A DNA stretch of 32,077 nucleotides from contig NZ_CAIUXT010000183.1 in assembly GCF_903903185.1 (NCBI RefSeq), positions 1 to 32,077 on the forward strand, in the 5' to 3' direction. A program made the position numbers and the translations under genes. This document shows, piece by piece, positions 1 through 10,691 of the stretch. The DNA comes from an uncultured Rhodoblastus sp. (lineage in GTDB: Bacteria; Pseudomonadota; Alphaproteobacteria; Rhizobiales; Beijerinckiaceae). The notes beneath the pieces were generated by a model. It was not told where the DNA came from and made no database searches. It saw only the letters and a program-made list of their open reading frames with translations. The stretch's first letter is position 1. Each line of letters starts with the position of its first letter.

Positions 1-105
1 AAATACGTGACCGTCGGTATGTTTCTCATGATGATCCAGCAGGCCCTCACGAGCCTGAAGATCCGCAAGGACATCCGCCGTCCACGTTTCTCTTTCTTCC
101 GATGA
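1..105 (+). CDS. C-terminal end of an unidentified, probably membrane-bound protein (partial)
   Basis: The first frame is open from the first base and ends in TGA at 103-105, giving 34 residues. They begin KYVTVGMFLMMIQ and finish with a basic tail rich in Arg and Lys (KIRKDIRRPR). A short hydrophobic stretch followed by a positively charged end fits the last transmembrane helix and cytoplasmic tail of an inner-membrane protein such as a transporter permease. Too little is present to name a family. No other frame in this stretch has comparable character. The 290 bases that follow, up to the next gene, show only a weak 6-bp stem (186-201) without a T-run. Confidence 0.4.
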   Translation, partial: KYVTVGMFLMMIQQALTSLKIRKDIRRPRFSFFR

Positions 106-395
106 AATTGTCAAACAGCAAGACAGACCAGATTACAGCCTCTACGCCAAAACGCAAAGACCAAAATCGGCGACAACGCAGCCCCCTGGCTCCCTAGCCA
201 GCAGAACCCTCAAGGCTCAAATAGAGACGCGTCAGCAATCGCCGCTCAATCCGCGGCGACGCCGTCGATACGCGGCTTATAGGTCCCCCAATGCGAAAAC
301 GTCAAGCGGAAAAATTCGAGAAAGCGCGCTTTTTTGAAAAATTTCATCGTTTCAGGTAGATACGGACGCAACCGGGGTTACCCAAGACGCCGCAT

Positions 396-2564
396 TTGAG
401 CCATTTTTCCCCTGTCTATCTCCCCGCCCGGCTACAGGAGGGACAAGACCTCTTTAAAGGGCTATCTCTTTCGGCCAGCACCCCTGCGGAGACCGATTCC
501 AACTTGCGTTCCGTTCGTTTCGGCGCCGTCCGATCCTCTTCAATCGCCAAGCGTCTGTCGTTCTTCGCTCCTGCCGGAGCGGAGCCGCCGATCGACGCCA
601 AGGGTGATCGCGCGGGGCCTGAGTCGCTCCGTCGCGTTTCGTTGCGCTGGCTTGCTGGAACCGGGCTGACTGGACTGATCGGCGCGGGATTGCTCGGAGG
701 CGCAATCTATGCGGCGTTCGACCGGGAGGCCAATTTTGCCGAAGCGCCAACCCGGGCTTCGCCGCCGCGCAAAGAGGCGGCGGAAGGCGACGGAGTCAAT
801 CCACGCAAGGGCGACAGGATCGTAAAGGCAGTTGACATCATCGCCGCCAAACAGACTTTCAAGACGCCGACCGCGATCCGAATCGGGGATCATGAAGTGG
901 TCCGCAACCGTTCCTTCACCCGCGTTTCGACCACTCTGGCCCTCGCAGACACCGGACTTGGCGCCGATGTTCCCGACTTCAATCCGCTCAAGTTGCTAGC
1001 GGATTCGAAAAATCCAGAGCAGGATGCGCCCGATTTGGCCCCGGAAGCCGCTCAGCCCCAGGATGACGCCGAGGTCAGCTTCACTTCCGGCGACCTGTCC
1101 CCGACCGAATTCGTCGCCGAGAGCGGCGCACTGTCGCTCGACGAAGTGCGGGCGCAGGTGTCGGAGACGGTGAAGAACGCCCAAGCCAGCGGCAGCAGGG
1201 CGCCGCTGCCCTTGCCGCCGCAACTGCTGTTGATGCGAACCAGCCACGCCGCCCTTGAGGTTGCGGGTTCTGGCCTGTCCTATGCCTCACCGGGGGTCAG
1301 CAATACCAATTCGCCCTTCTCGTCGATAGAGGTTCGGATGGTGCCGGAAAATGTCACCCTGGCGCCGCGAACGACCCCGCCGCCGGCCGAGGCCGCCCGT
1401 CCGACGCCCGCGACCGAGCAGCTGGTGATTGTGCGACATAACGAGGTTATCGACGACGTGCTGTCCGGCGCCAAGGTCGGCAAGAATGTCGCGGCAGCCG
1501 TAAAAAGCGCTTTTCGCGGCAATCGCGGCGGCGACCCGGTGAGTGAAGGACGCCGCGTAAAACTTTCCTTCTCGGAAACCGAGACCGGCGACGCGCTGCA
1601 ACTGGCGCGTCTGGCGGTTTATGAAGGCGACAATTTGCTGGCGGCCGTGGCTCTCGCCGACGATGGACGCTACCTTCTGATGGAACGCTCTCCCGCCGCC
1701 GAGAAAAGGGTTAAAAAGCCGGCAGGCGACGACGAGTCCGACGGCGAGGACGAGGACTCGGGCGGCATTCGCCTCTATAATTCACTTTATGAAACGGCGT
1801 TGAAACAGGACATTCCGCGCCCGATCATCGACCAGATGGTGCGAACTTTCGGCAATGACGTCGATTTCCAGCGCGGGGTCGCGCCGGGCGATTCCATCGA
1901 TGCCTTTTACGACGACGGCGACGACGCAGAGGGCGGCCATGCTGAACTGCTTTACGCATCGATTACGGCGCGCGGCGAAACTTTCAAATATTACCGCTTT
2001 CAGGCGTCCGACGACCAAGGCGTTGACTTTTACGATCCGGCCGGTCGCTCGACGCGCAAATTCCTGCTGCGCAAACCCATGGTAACGGGCGAGTTTCGCG
2101 GCGGCTTCGGCATGCGCTATCACCCGATCCTGCATTACACCCGCCCGCATAACGGCGTGGACTGGGCGGCGCCGGTCGGCACCCCGATTTTCGCCGCCGG
2201 CAATGGCGTGGTGGTCAAATCGGGTTTCACGTCGGGCTATGGCAGGCGGGTCGAGATCGAACATGTCAACGGCTATGTCACAACCTACAACCACATGTCC
2301 GGCTTCGGTCGCGGCATCAGGGAAGGCGTTCGTATCAGCCAGGGCCAGATTGTGGGCTATCTGGGATCCAGCGGGCTCTCAACAGGACCACACCTGCATT
2401 ACGAAGTCATCGTCAACGGCCATTATGTGGACCCGATGCGCGTCAAGCTGGCGCGCACCCGGCAGTTCGACGGCAAGATGCTCGGCGATTTCAAGCGAGA
2501 GCGCGACCGAATCGACGGCCTGATGGCCAAGGCGCCCAATGCAACGCGGATCGCCGGCCCCTGA
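396..2564 (+). CDS. Membrane-anchored M23 family metallopeptidase (peptidoglycan hydrolase-like)
   Basis: The 722-residue protein most likely cuts peptidoglycan cross-bridges in the periplasm. A hydrophobic segment at about residues 85-108 is a single membrane anchor. A long Ala/Pro-rich linker region follows. The C-terminal third is a LytM/M23 (lysostaphin-like) domain with the two zinc-binding signatures intact: HNGVD (H585 and D589) and HLH (666-668). These are embedded in the usual FGMRYHP and GxSGxSTGPHLHYE contexts. The catalytic domain therefore looks active, unlike EnvC/NlpD-type activators. The start is a TTG at 396; there is no clear Shine-Dalgarno sequence, so the start is uncertain. 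The gene stands alone and converges on gpmA. M23 assignment is secure; the exact substrate and partner are inference. Confidence 0.9.
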   Translation: MSHFSPVYLPARLQEGQDLFKGLSLSASTPAETDSNLRSVRFGAVRSSSIAKRLSFFAPAGAEPPIDAKGDRAGPESLRRVSLRWLAGTGLTGLIGAGLLGGAIYAAFDREANFAEAPTRASPPRKEAAEGDGVNPRKGDRIVKAVDIIAAKQTFKTPTAIRIGDHEVVRNRSFTRVSTTLALADTGLGADVPDFNPLKLLADSKNPEQDAPDLAPEAAQPQDDAEVSFTSGDLSPTEFVAESGALSLDEVRAQVSETVKNAQASGSRAPLPLPPQLLLMRTSHAALEVAGSGLSYASPGVSNTNSPFSSIEVRMVPENVTLAPRTTPPPAEAARPTPATEQLVIVRHNEVIDDVLSGAKVGKNVAAAVKSAFRGNRGGDPVSEGRRVKLSFSETETGDALQLARLAVYEGDNLLAAVALADDGRYLLMERSPAAEKRVKKPAGDDESDGEDEDSGGIRLYNSLYETALKQDIPRPIIDQMVRTFGNDVDFQRGVAPGDSIDAFYDDGDDAEGGHAELLYASITARGETFKYYRFQASDDQGVDFYDPAGRSTRKFLLRKPMVTGEFRGGFGMRYHPILHYTRPHNGVDWAAPVGTPIFAAGNGVVVKSGFTSGYGRRVEIEHVNGYVTTYNHMSGFGRGIREGVRISQGQIVGYLGSSGLSTGPHLHYEVIVNGHYVDPMRVKLARTRQFDGKMLGDFKRERDRIDGLMAKAPNATRIAGP

Positions 2565-2644
2565 GCCCGGGACCGCAAAGACGCTCAAATACACAAAATC
2601 AGAGTCTTTTCCTTTCATAAGGAACGGAAGGGCTCCTGCAGGAA

Positions 2645-3268
2645 TCAGGCTTCGAGCACCTGCTTCGACTCAACCGTCGAATCCGCCTTGAGGCGGTAGA
2701 CCAGCGGCACGCCGGTCGCCAGCTCCATGCCGGGAATGGTCTGCGGCGTCAGCCGGTCGAGCACCATGACCAGGGCGCGCAGGGAATTGCCATGGGCCGC
2801 GACCAGGGTCCGCTCTCCGCGCAACACCGCCGGCAGAATCTCCTGATTGTAATAGGGCAACGCGCGCGCCACCGTGTCCTTGAGGCTTTCGCCGCCCGGC
2901 GGCGGGACGTCATAGGATCGCCGCCAGATATGAACCTGATCCTCGCCCCATTTCTGGCGCGCCTCGTCCTTGTTGAGACCCGATAGATCGCCGTAATCGC
3001 GCTCGTTGAGCGCCTGACTCCTGGCGACGGGCAGTGCGTCCTGGCCCAGTTCGCCCAGGATCAGCTGCATCGTGTGCTGGGCGCGCGTCAGGTCAGAGGT
3101 GAACCCGGTGTCGAAGCCGAGGCCCAATTCCTTGAGACGGCGGCCGGCGGCCTTCGCCTCGCGGATTCCTTGTTCGGACAGGTCGGGATCCTTCCAGCCG
3201 GTGAACAGGTTTTTCAGGTTCCAGTCGCTCTGGCCGTGGCGCACGAGCACGAGAAGTCGTTCGGACAC
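2645..3268 (-). CDS. gpmA: 2,3-bisphosphoglycerate-dependent phosphoglycerate mutase
   Basis: This enzyme interconverts 3- and 2-phosphoglycerate in glycolysis and gluconeogenesis in the cytosol. The 207-residue product starts with the histidine-phosphatase RHG motif (phospho-acceptor His11), followed by R62, the acid Glu89 in the ALNERDYG block and the second catalytic His159 in AAHGNSLRA. It is the short form usual in alphaproteobacteria, lacking part of the C-terminal tail of the about 250-residue enterobacterial enzyme. The start is a GTG at 3266-3268 preceded by AGGAG at good distance. It lies 24 bases downstream of dapB on the same strand, so the two are probably cotranscribed. Confidence 0.95.
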   Translation of the reverse strand: MSERLLVLVRHGQSDWNLKNLFTGWKDPDLSEQGIREAKAAGRRLKELGLGFDTGFTSDLTRAQHTMQLILGELGQDALPVARSQALNERDYGDLSGLNKDEARQKWGEDQVHIWRRSYDVPPPGGESLKDTVARALPYYNQEILPAVLRGERTLVAAHGNSLRALVMVLDRLTPQTIPGMELATGVPLVYRLKADSTVESKQVLEA

Positions 3269-3292
3269 TTTGTTCTCCTGTTGAGGTTAGGT

Positions 3293-4099
3293 TTAAAAGC
3301 CTAGCACGTCCGCCATGGAATAGAGACCCGGCTTTCGTCCGCGCCCCCACAAGGCCGCCTGAACGGCGCCCCGTGCGAAAATGCCGCGATCCTCGGCCTT
3401 GTGAGTCAGTTCGATGCGTTCGCCGGTCCCGGCGAAAATGACGCTGTGATCGCCGACAACCGTGCCGCCGCGTAAAGTGGCGAAACCGATGTCGCCCGCC
3501 CGCCGCGCGCCAGTGTGGCCTTCACGCGCGCGCACGCTATGTTCGTCCAGCGCAATGTCCCTGCCTCTTGCCGCAGACTCGCCAAGCAACAGCGCGGTTC
3601 CCGACGGCGCATCCACTTTCATGCGATGGTGCATTTCGAGAATTTCAATGTCCCATTCGACGCCCAGCGACTTCGACACTTTTTCGACCATGGCGGCGAG
3701 AAGATTGACCCCGAGGCTCATATTGCCCGAACGCACGATCACCGCATGGCGGGCGGCGGCCTCAATTTTTGCCAGATCGGCCTCGCTCAGGCCGGTCGTG
3801 CCGATGACATGGACGATACGCGCCTGCGCCGCCAGGGCTGCGATTTCGAGCGTCGCCGCCGGCGCGGAAAAATCGATCACGCCATCGGCCTTCAACAAGG
3901 CGGCGAGCGGGTCGTCGCTGATTGCTACCCCGAGCGGCCCCAGCCCGCCGATCGAGCCGGCGTCCTGGCCGATCGCCAGCGAACCGGGCCGCTCAAGCGC
4001 GGCGGCGAGAACTACGCCCTCAGTTGCGTCGATCGCCTTGACCAGCATCTGGCCCATCCGCCCGGCGGCGCCGACCACGACCAGGCGCATATTGTCCAT
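3293..4099 (-). CDS. dapB: 4-hydroxy-tetrahydrodipicolinate reductase
   Basis: DapB reduces 4-hydroxy-tetrahydrodipicolinate with NAD(P)H, supplying diaminopimelate for peptidoglycan and lysine. From the ATG at 4099 the protein has 268 residues, the normal family length. It shows the N-terminal nucleotide-binding loop GAAGRMG (residues 10-16), GTTG (100-103), SGNMSLGVN, the catalytic EMHHRMK block with His157, His158 and Lys161, and the substrate loop APSGTA. The frame stays open 82 codons further upstream, but that extension has no family resemblance. A strong ribosome-binding sequence (GGAGGGGG) sits just before the ATG at 4099, which decides the start. gpmA follows after 24 bases. Confidence 0.96.
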   Translation of the reverse strand: MDNMRLVVVGAAGRMGQMLVKAIDATEGVVLAAALERPGSLAIGQDAGSIGGLGPLGVAISDDPLAALLKADGVIDFSAPAATLEIAALAAQARIVHVIGTTGLSEADLAKIEAAARHAVIVRSGNMSLGVNLLAAMVEKVSKSLGVEWDIEILEMHHRMKVDAPSGTALLLGESAARGRDIALDEHSVRAREGHTGARRAGDIGFATLRGGTVVGDHSVIFAGTGERIELTHKAEDRGIFARGAVQAALWGRGRKPGLYSMADVLGF

Positions 4100-4474
4100 C
4101 CGACCCCCTCCACGCATCGTCTTGCCGCTTTTTAGGCTTTTTTGCGCAAAAGGCAAAAGCCAAGCTGCATTTAAAGCCCTTCGACCAAAGTCAGGTCTGC
4201 CATCCTGCGCAGTACAGCCGCCATACGGGAAAACGCGGGCGCCAAATTTTTCATTGCCGTCCGGACAAAGCGGAATTGCGGCTCTACGTTTCAGCTTCAA
4301 CGGCGGCCAAATCGGGAATGATATCGGCTTTCGACCTTGCCTCAATCCCTTCCGATAAACGTCACGTTGCGGTCATGGCGCCGGGTTAGGTTTAATGGGT
4401 CCCGGGCGCTGTTCCCCAGCTCCCCGGTCGACACGCCGGGCCGGAGGTACGCCCGGCGTTCTTTATTGCGCGGA
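4100..4474. other. Intergenic spacer between pyrF and dapB
   Basis: 375 bases without a credible gene. It holds a 9-bp hairpin just after the pyrF stop (4433-4459) and a second inverted repeat, GGCTTTT at 4135-4141 with AAAAGCC at 4155-4161, which falls in the dapB leader. Reading frames that cross it are extensions of dapB or shadows on the other strand. The dapB promoter should lie here, but I cannot place it with confidence. Confidence 0.6.
4433..4459. terminator. Possible stem-loop terminator after pyrF
   Basis: ACGCCGGGC and GCCCGGCGT form a perfect 9-bp stem around a 9-base loop, 15 bases past the pyrF stop. The T-rich flank (TTCTTTATT) lies on the plus-strand side. Seen from pyrF on the minus strand there is no U-run after the stem, so it may stabilise the transcript end rather than act as a textbook intrinsic terminator. 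Confidence 0.4.
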
Positions 4475-5197
4475 TTACGCATTTGGCGAAGCGAGGGCCT
4501 CGGCGATTTCGCGCTGGATGGCCAGAGCCGCCTCGCGGGGCTCCGGCGCCGCAAGAACGGGACGGCCGACGACAATGAAATCGGCGCCGCGCGCAATGGC
4601 TTCGAGCGGCGTAGCCACCCGCTTCTGGTCGCCGAGCGCGGCGCCTGCCAGCCTAATTCCCGGCGTCACCAGAAGAAGATCGGCCCCGACCAAAGCGCGG
4701 ATCGCCGGCGCCTCGTCGGCCGAGAGAATCAGTCCGGCAATCCCCGCCTCCTTCGCCTGCAACGCCCGCAGGGCGACAAGTTCGCGCAAAGTCAGGCGAT
4801 AGCCGGCGGCGACAAGATCGGAATCGTCGTAAGAAGTCATGACGGTTACGCCGAGCACCTGCAGGCTCGATCCCTCCGCGCCCCGGCGCGCGGCGGCCAG
4901 AGTCTGCGGAAAGGCGTGGACGGTCAGAAAACGCGCGCCCAGCCGGGCGATTTGCGCCACAGCCTTTTCAACGGTGTGGCCGATGTCGTGCAATTTGAGG
5001 TCTATAAAGACCTGCTTGCCGGCTGCTGTGAGTTCGGGCGCCAACTCAAGCCCTCCGCCATAGGCCAGCTCCATGCCGATCTTGTAGAATCCGACGCTGT
5101 CGCCGAGCCGCTCGACCATTTTCCACGCTTGGGCCGCGTCGGGCAGGTCGAGGGCGACGATAAGTTTTTCGCTCGGGGCAATGCAGGACAAGGTCAT
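4475..5197 (-). CDS. pyrF: Orotidine 5'-phosphate decarboxylase
   Basis: PyrF converts OMP to UMP, the last step of de novo pyrimidine synthesis. The 240-residue protein carries the catalytic DxKxxD array as FIDLKLHDIG (Asp66, Lys68, Asp71). The C-terminal phosphate-binding loop VTPGIR...GADFIVVGRP is also present, as expected for the short bacterial group. The ATG at 5197 is preceded by AGGCGG. The gene begins 35 bases after the end of pmtA on the same strand, so it is likely the distal gene of a pmtA-pyrF unit. A stem-loop follows its stop. Confidence 0.96.
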   Translation of the reverse strand: MTLSCIAPSEKLIVALDLPDAAQAWKMVERLGDSVGFYKIGMELAYGGGLELAPELTAAGKQVFIDLKLHDIGHTVEKAVAQIARLGARFLTVHAFPQTLAAARRGAEGSSLQVLGVTVMTSYDDSDLVAAGYRLTLRELVALRALQAKEAGIAGLILSADEAPAIRALVGADLLLVTPGIRLAGAALGDQKRVATPLEAIARGADFIVVGRPVLAAPEPREAALAIQREIAEALASPNA

Positions 5198-5232
5198 GGG
5201 CCGCCTGAAGTTTTCGAGCCGTCGGCTTTAAA

Positions 5233-6024
5233 TCACGAGCGGCGCGATTTGGAAACAGGCGTTTTGGCGGCGCTTGGCGTAAGGCGGGCGCGGGCCTCCT
5301 CGAATTCGTCACGGATCTCTTGGCCAAAACGGCGCGACCGGCGCAAAATCTCGTCGATCACATCCGGCGGCGTCTCGACGGCATGAGGGCAATCGGCATG
5401 GCGATAGATGAAGATGCGCGCCGGCGGCAAGTTGAGCCAGATCGGAGCCAGGCTTTGGGTCTTGAGATGTAGGCTGCCGCCGACATGTAGGGGCACCGGC
5501 GATTTGGCGCCATAGGTGAACTGGATGAAGCGCCCGTCCGGCCCCATCATCTCGAAAGCCTGACGCAACAGCGCCAGCCGCACCGCCTCCGGCTTGGTCA
5601 GCAAGGGCAGGCTGGAGACGATGGCCGCAGGCTTGCCTTCAATATGACCGGCGAGGGTTTCGCGCAGCCTGTAGGCGTCGCCACGCAGGATTTTTGCGCC
5701 GGGAAATTTTTTCGCCAACAGGTGGCAGAATGAGGGCTCGAATTCGACCAGCACAAGTCGCTCGGGCGCAATTCCCCGAGCAAGGAGCGCTTGGGTAACC
5801 GGACCGGTGCCCGGACCCAATTCAACGATCGGGCCGTCGCCAACTGGATCGACGCAATGCGCCATGGCGCGAGCGAGAAAACGGCCGGAGGGCGATATTG
5901 CGCCGGCCATGCGCGGATTTTCCAGCCAGCTGCGAATGAACCGCGCTTCGTCGCCCAGTCTCAAGTCGATGAGATTTTTTTGGCGGGACGTTGTTTTCGT
6001 CACCTGGTTTTTTTGCGCGCTCAA
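5233..6024 (-). CDS. pmtA: Rhizobial-type phosphatidylethanolamine/phospholipid N-methyltransferase
   Basis: The 263-residue protein is a class I SAM-dependent methyltransferase. It has motif I as IVELGPGTGPVTQALL, an acidic strand-2 end (LVLVEFEP) and the IVSSLPLL block typical of the soluble Sinorhizobium/Rhodobacter-type PmtA. That family methylates phosphatidylethanolamine stepwise to phosphatidylcholine using SAM. A basic, polar N-terminus precedes the domain and there is no transmembrane helix. The start is TTG at 6024 with a purine-rich stretch upstream; this is tentative. Position between dnaJ and pyrF matches a common rhizobial arrangement. It could instead be an rRNA-dimethylase-like homologue, as the two families share motif I, but the SLPLL block favours PmtA. 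Confidence 0.82.
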   Translation of the reverse strand: MSAQKNQVTKTTSRQKNLIDLRLGDEARFIRSWLENPRMAGAISPSGRFLARAMAHCVDPVGDGPIVELGPGTGPVTQALLARGIAPERLVLVEFEPSFCHLLAKKFPGAKILRGDAYRLRETLAGHIEGKPAAIVSSLPLLTKPEAVRLALLRQAFEMMGPDGRFIQFTYGAKSPVPLHVGGSLHLKTQSLAPIWLNLPPARIFIYRHADCPHAVETPPDVIDEILRRSRRFGQEIRDEFEEARARLTPSAAKTPVSKSRRS

Positions 6025-6108
6025 TTTGAAGCCTTTGCTCCCGGAGCCTTTTCAAATGTCATAAATCGCTCACATTCGAATTGGCGTCAAGAAAGCTTGT
6101 GAAGCGGA

Positions 6109-7245
6109 TCATGTCAGATCGAAAAACTCTTTCATCTTGGCGAAAAAGCCCGCCGATTCCGGGTGGGTCTTATGGGTCGATTCATTTTCGAACTCGGCCA
6201 GCAGCTCTTTCTGCCTCTTGGTCAGGTTCTGCGGCGTTTCGACATTGGCCTGGATGTAGAGATCGCCGAATTCGCGCGAGCGCAGGACCGGCATCCCGCG
6301 TCCCTTGATCTTGAACTGGCGGCCCGATTGCGTGCCTTCCTCGACCTTGACCCGAACTTCCGCGCCATCGACGGCATGGACCTTGATTTCGCCGCCCAGC
6401 GCCGCTTGCACCATCGAGATCGGCACCCTGCAATAGAGATCGGCCCCTTCGCGCTGGAAGAAGGGATGTGGCTTGATCGAAAGGAAGATGTAGAGGTCGC
6501 CGGCGGGTCCGCCCCGCAGTCCCGCCTCGCCCTCGCCGGTTAGCCGGATCCGCGTGCCGTCCTCGATGCCGGCGGGAATATTCACCGACAGCGAGCGGTC
6601 ACGGGTCACGCGTCCGGCGCCGGCGCAATTGGGACAGGGATTGTCGATCACTTCGCCACGTCCATGGCAGGCCGGACAGGCCCGCTCGATCGAAAAGAAC
6701 CCTTGCTGAGCTCGCACACGGCCGGCGCCGCCGCAGGTCGAACAGGTCTTCGGTTTGGAGCCGGCCTTGGCGCCGCCCCCCGAACATAGCTCGCAAGTCA
6801 CGGAGGTTGGCACCTTCAAGGTCGCCGACTTGCCGTGAAAAGCCTCCTCCAGGGTGACCTCCATGTTGTAGCGCAGGTCCGAGCCGCGTTCGCGTCCGGT
6901 GGAACGTCCGCGCCGGCCGCCGCCCATGACATCGCCAAACAGGTCGTCGAAAATATCGGCCATCGAGGCCGCGAACCCTTCGCCCATGCCGAAACCACCC
7001 GCCGGGCCACCGCCGCCCTGTTCGAAAGCGGCATGGCCATGGCGGTCATAGGCTGCTCGTTTTTGGCCGTCGGACAATATCTGATAGGCTTCGTTGACTT
7101 CCTTGAATTTTGCCTCGGCGTTCTTGTCGCCCGGATTCTTGTCGGGATGATATTGCATCGCCTGTTTGCGGAAGGCGCCTTTCAGCTCGACTTCGCTACA
7201 TGAGCGGGAAACGCCGAGAATTTCATAATAGCAGCGTTTGGCCAT
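6109..7245 (-). CDS. dnaJ: Chaperone DnaJ (Hsp40, type I)
   Basis: DnaJ delivers unfolded clients to DnaK and stimulates its ATPase. The 378 residues contain every type I domain in order: an N-terminal J domain with HPD at 33-35; a Gly/Phe-rich linker (about 75-115); and four CxxCxGxG-type zinc-binding repeats between about residues 148 and 210 ([32 protein letters not shown]). The C-terminal client-binding domains follow. The start is the ATG at 7245. It follows dnaK on the same strand, but 193 bases containing a strong terminator separate them, so much of its expression probably comes from its own promoter or from readthrough. Confidence 0.98.
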   Translation of the reverse strand: MAKRCYYEILGVSRSCSEVELKGAFRKQAMQYHPDKNPGDKNAEAKFKEVNEAYQILSDGQKRAAYDRHGHAAFEQGGGGPAGGFGMGEGFAASMADIFDDLFGDVMGGGRRGRSTGRERGSDLRYNMEVTLEEAFHGKSATLKVPTSVTCELCSGGGAKAGSKPKTCSTCGGAGRVRAQQGFFSIERACPACHGRGEVIDNPCPNCAGAGRVTRDRSLSVNIPAGIEDGTRIRLTGEGEAGLRGGPAGDLYIFLSIKPHPFFQREGADLYCRVPISMVQAALGGEIKVHAVDGAEVRVKVEEGTQSGRQFKIKGRGMPVLRSREFGDLYIQANVETPQNLTKRQKELLAEFENESTHKTHPESAGFFAKMKEFFDLT

Positions 7246-7394
7246 CGAAGGTGTGATCCAGATTTGCGAAGGTCCGGTCCGGATTTATTGACAGGACGGT
7301 TCTGGCGAGGCGGCCTGAAATAGCCCGAATTCGGCCTGACGAGCTAGACGCTGCGCGCCACTGACGCAACAGGTTTTTTCGCCGGCGATGGCAG

Positions 7395-7430
7395 AAAAAA
7401 GCCGGCGCGGGAGAACCGCGCCGGCTTTTT
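7395..7430 (-). terminator. Intrinsic terminator between dnaK and dnaJ
   Basis: GCCGGCGCGG (7401-7410) pairs perfectly with CCGCGCCGGC (7416-7425) around a 5-base loop. On the minus strand it is followed by six T residues (7395-7400), the classical form of a Rho-independent terminator after dnaK. The plus-strand side also has a T-run, so it could act in both directions. Confidence 0.85.
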
Positions 7431-7438
7431 GTCGGCGC

Positions 7439-9337
<1,899 letters not shown>

Positions 9338-9365
9338 GGGTGAATGTTCCTTTCTTTCGCAGAAC

Positions 9366-9390
9366 CGCCGGACCCCGAAGCGGTCCGGCG
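9366..9390 (-). promoter_or_regulatory. UUCG-capped hairpin in the dnaK 5' leader
   Basis: On the minus strand CGCCGGACC pairs perfectly with GGTCCGGCG over 9 bp, and the loop contains the extra-stable C-UUCG-G tetraloop. It ends 28 bases before the dnaK start codon and leaves the AAGGAA ribosome-binding site free. It might influence mRNA stability or temperature response, but no function is shown. Confidence 0.6.
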
Positions 9391-9431
9391 ATGGGCGGAC
9401 CTTCGTCACGCCCGGTCCCCGACTTGCGTTG

Positions 9432-9460
9432 AGATTGGGATGAGGGCGCCCGCATACAAG
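9432..9460 (-). promoter_or_regulatory. Probable RpoH (sigma-32) promoter of dnaK
   Basis: Read on the minus strand, CTTGTAT (9460-9454) is followed after 14 bases by CCCAATCT (9439-9432). The heat-shock consensus is CTTGAAA, 13-15 bases, CCCCATNT, so the match is close at both boxes and the spacing is right. It predicts transcription from about 9425, with a leader of some 88 bases before dnaK. Confidence 0.65.
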
Positions 9461-9770
9461 AGCGCTGCTGATATAGGGGCGGGGTTTTTTGCCCGCAAGC
9501 GGGGTCGGGTCGTTAGGGTCAAGGGAAGGTTTCGCCATGCGGCGGCGGATGTGGCATTGGCGCAACGCTCCGGGGAAATTGTGCTCAGGCCCGCAGGGCG
9601 GAGCCGATCGGAAACGGCGGGAATGCCCGCAAAAACAGGGAAAAAGGCTCTAACGAACCGGCGACGACGATTTGGCCGCACGCGAAAAACAGGGCATTAT
9701 GTTGACAAATGCCTGAGCGAATTGCAGCTTCAGAGTTGGTTTATATATAAACAAAAACTGGGAGAAACAC

Positions 9771-10595
9771 ATGAGGTTCCATCTGTCTTTCAACAAGTGG
9801 GGCGCCGCCGGCGTCCTGAGCCTGATCGCCGCGAGCTGTGGGGCTGTCGGTTCGAGCGCCTCGGCGGCCGATCTGCCGAGCGTCAAGGAACCCATCGCCG
9901 TCGCTCCGGCGGCCGATGATTTCCAGCCGTTTTTCGTGAAGATCGGCGTCACCTATGCGATCAACACCAGCACGTCGCAGCTCTGGGGGCAGAATCCGGC
10001 TCTTTACCGTTTTGGAGCGGTTCAGGCTTTCCCGGCCGGCGTCGGCGCGACCATCGGCAATATCACCACGATTGGCTTCGAGTCGGGCTATTTCGTTACG
10101 CGCAACATCTCGATCGATGTTTCCGGCGGCATTCCTTTCTACGCCAAGGACAGCACCAAGGGGTTCAATCCGCGCAATCCCACCGTTCCCAATGGCACGG
10201 TGCTTTCCCAGATCATGCCGGCGGTGGTGCCGATCACCGTGCTCTATCATTTCGACAATTTCGGCCCGGTCAGACCCTATCTCGGCGGCGGCTTCGCGCC
10301 GGGCTTTTCCTTCAACAACAAGAATGCCTTCCTGAACAACGTCTCGGTTGGCGGTGCGGTTGGCTGGGTCTTGCAGGCGGGCGCCGAATATATGATCGAC
10401 AAGCATTGGGGCCTGAGTATCGACGCCAAGAAGATATTCTCCTACGTCGAGGCCCGCGGCACGAGCATCAACCTGCCAGGCGTCGGCGCCGTGCCGGCAG
10501 TCGTCGTTCAACACACACATTTTGATCCTTGGCTGCTTTCTGTCGGTTTCGTATACCGCTTTGGCTTGCCGGACGCTGTCGTCGCCAAATATTGA
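9771..10595 (+). CDS. OmpW family outer-membrane protein
   Basis: The 274-residue protein begins with a signal peptide ending near SSASA-AD. The mature part looks like an eight-strand beta-barrel of the OmpW family. It has a GVTYAINTSTS entry strand, alternating aromatic/hydrophobic strands, the GGIPFYAKD segment, the VVPITVLYHF block that is characteristic of OmpW (usually PxTLxxQYHF), PYLGGGFAPGF and a C-terminal FVYRFGL strand. The true end is extended to ...VVAKY, a little past the usual terminal aromatic. OmpW proteins form small hydrophobic channels in the outer membrane. ATG 9771 follows GGGAGA. The gene is monocistronic: a strong terminator follows its stop. Confidence 0.88.
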   Translation: MRFHLSFNKWGAAGVLSLIAASCGAVGSSASAADLPSVKEPIAVAPAADDFQPFFVKIGVTYAINTSTSQLWGQNPALYRFGAVQAFPAGVGATIGNITTIGFESGYFVTRNISIDVSGGIPFYAKDSTKGFNPRNPTVPNGTVLSQIMPAVVPITVLYHFDNFGPVRPYLGGGFAPGFSFNNKNAFLNNVSVGGAVGWVLQAGAEYMIDKHWGLSIDAKKIFSYVEARGTSINLPGVGAVPAVVVQHTHFDPWLLSVGFVYRFGLPDAVVAKY

Positions 10596-10625
10596 GGCGC
10601 CGGTTCGCCGGTCCGACGAATTTGC

Positions 10626-10653
10626 GCTCTCCGCCTCCGGCGGGGAGCTTTTT
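10626..10653 (+). terminator. Intrinsic terminator of the OmpW gene
   Basis: GCTCTCCGCC and GGCGGGGAGC form a 10-bp stem (one T-G pair) around a 3-base loop, followed directly by TTTTT at 10649-10653. It lies 30 bases past the OmpW stop codon. Confidence 0.85.
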
Positions 10654-10691
10654 CGTTTCACCTGCGTAATTATGGCGGCGCTGCGCGAAGA

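Larger units (their letters stand above)
9338..9770. other. Divergent regulatory spacer between dnaK and the OmpW gene
   Basis: 433 bases with no credible gene. The dnaK side holds a heat-shock-like promoter (9432-9460) and a UUCG-type hairpin (9366-9390). On the other side, just before the OmpW gene, there is a TTGACA at 9702-9707 without a matching -10 at normal spacing, and an AT-rich TATATA at 9743-9748. The OmpW ATG has a good GGGAGA ribosome-binding sequence. I could not fix that promoter. Confidence 0.6.

Noticed and set aside
10650..10670. GTTTCACCTG as a degenerate parS
   Set aside because: The second half does not mirror the first; it is just the sequence after the OmpW terminator.
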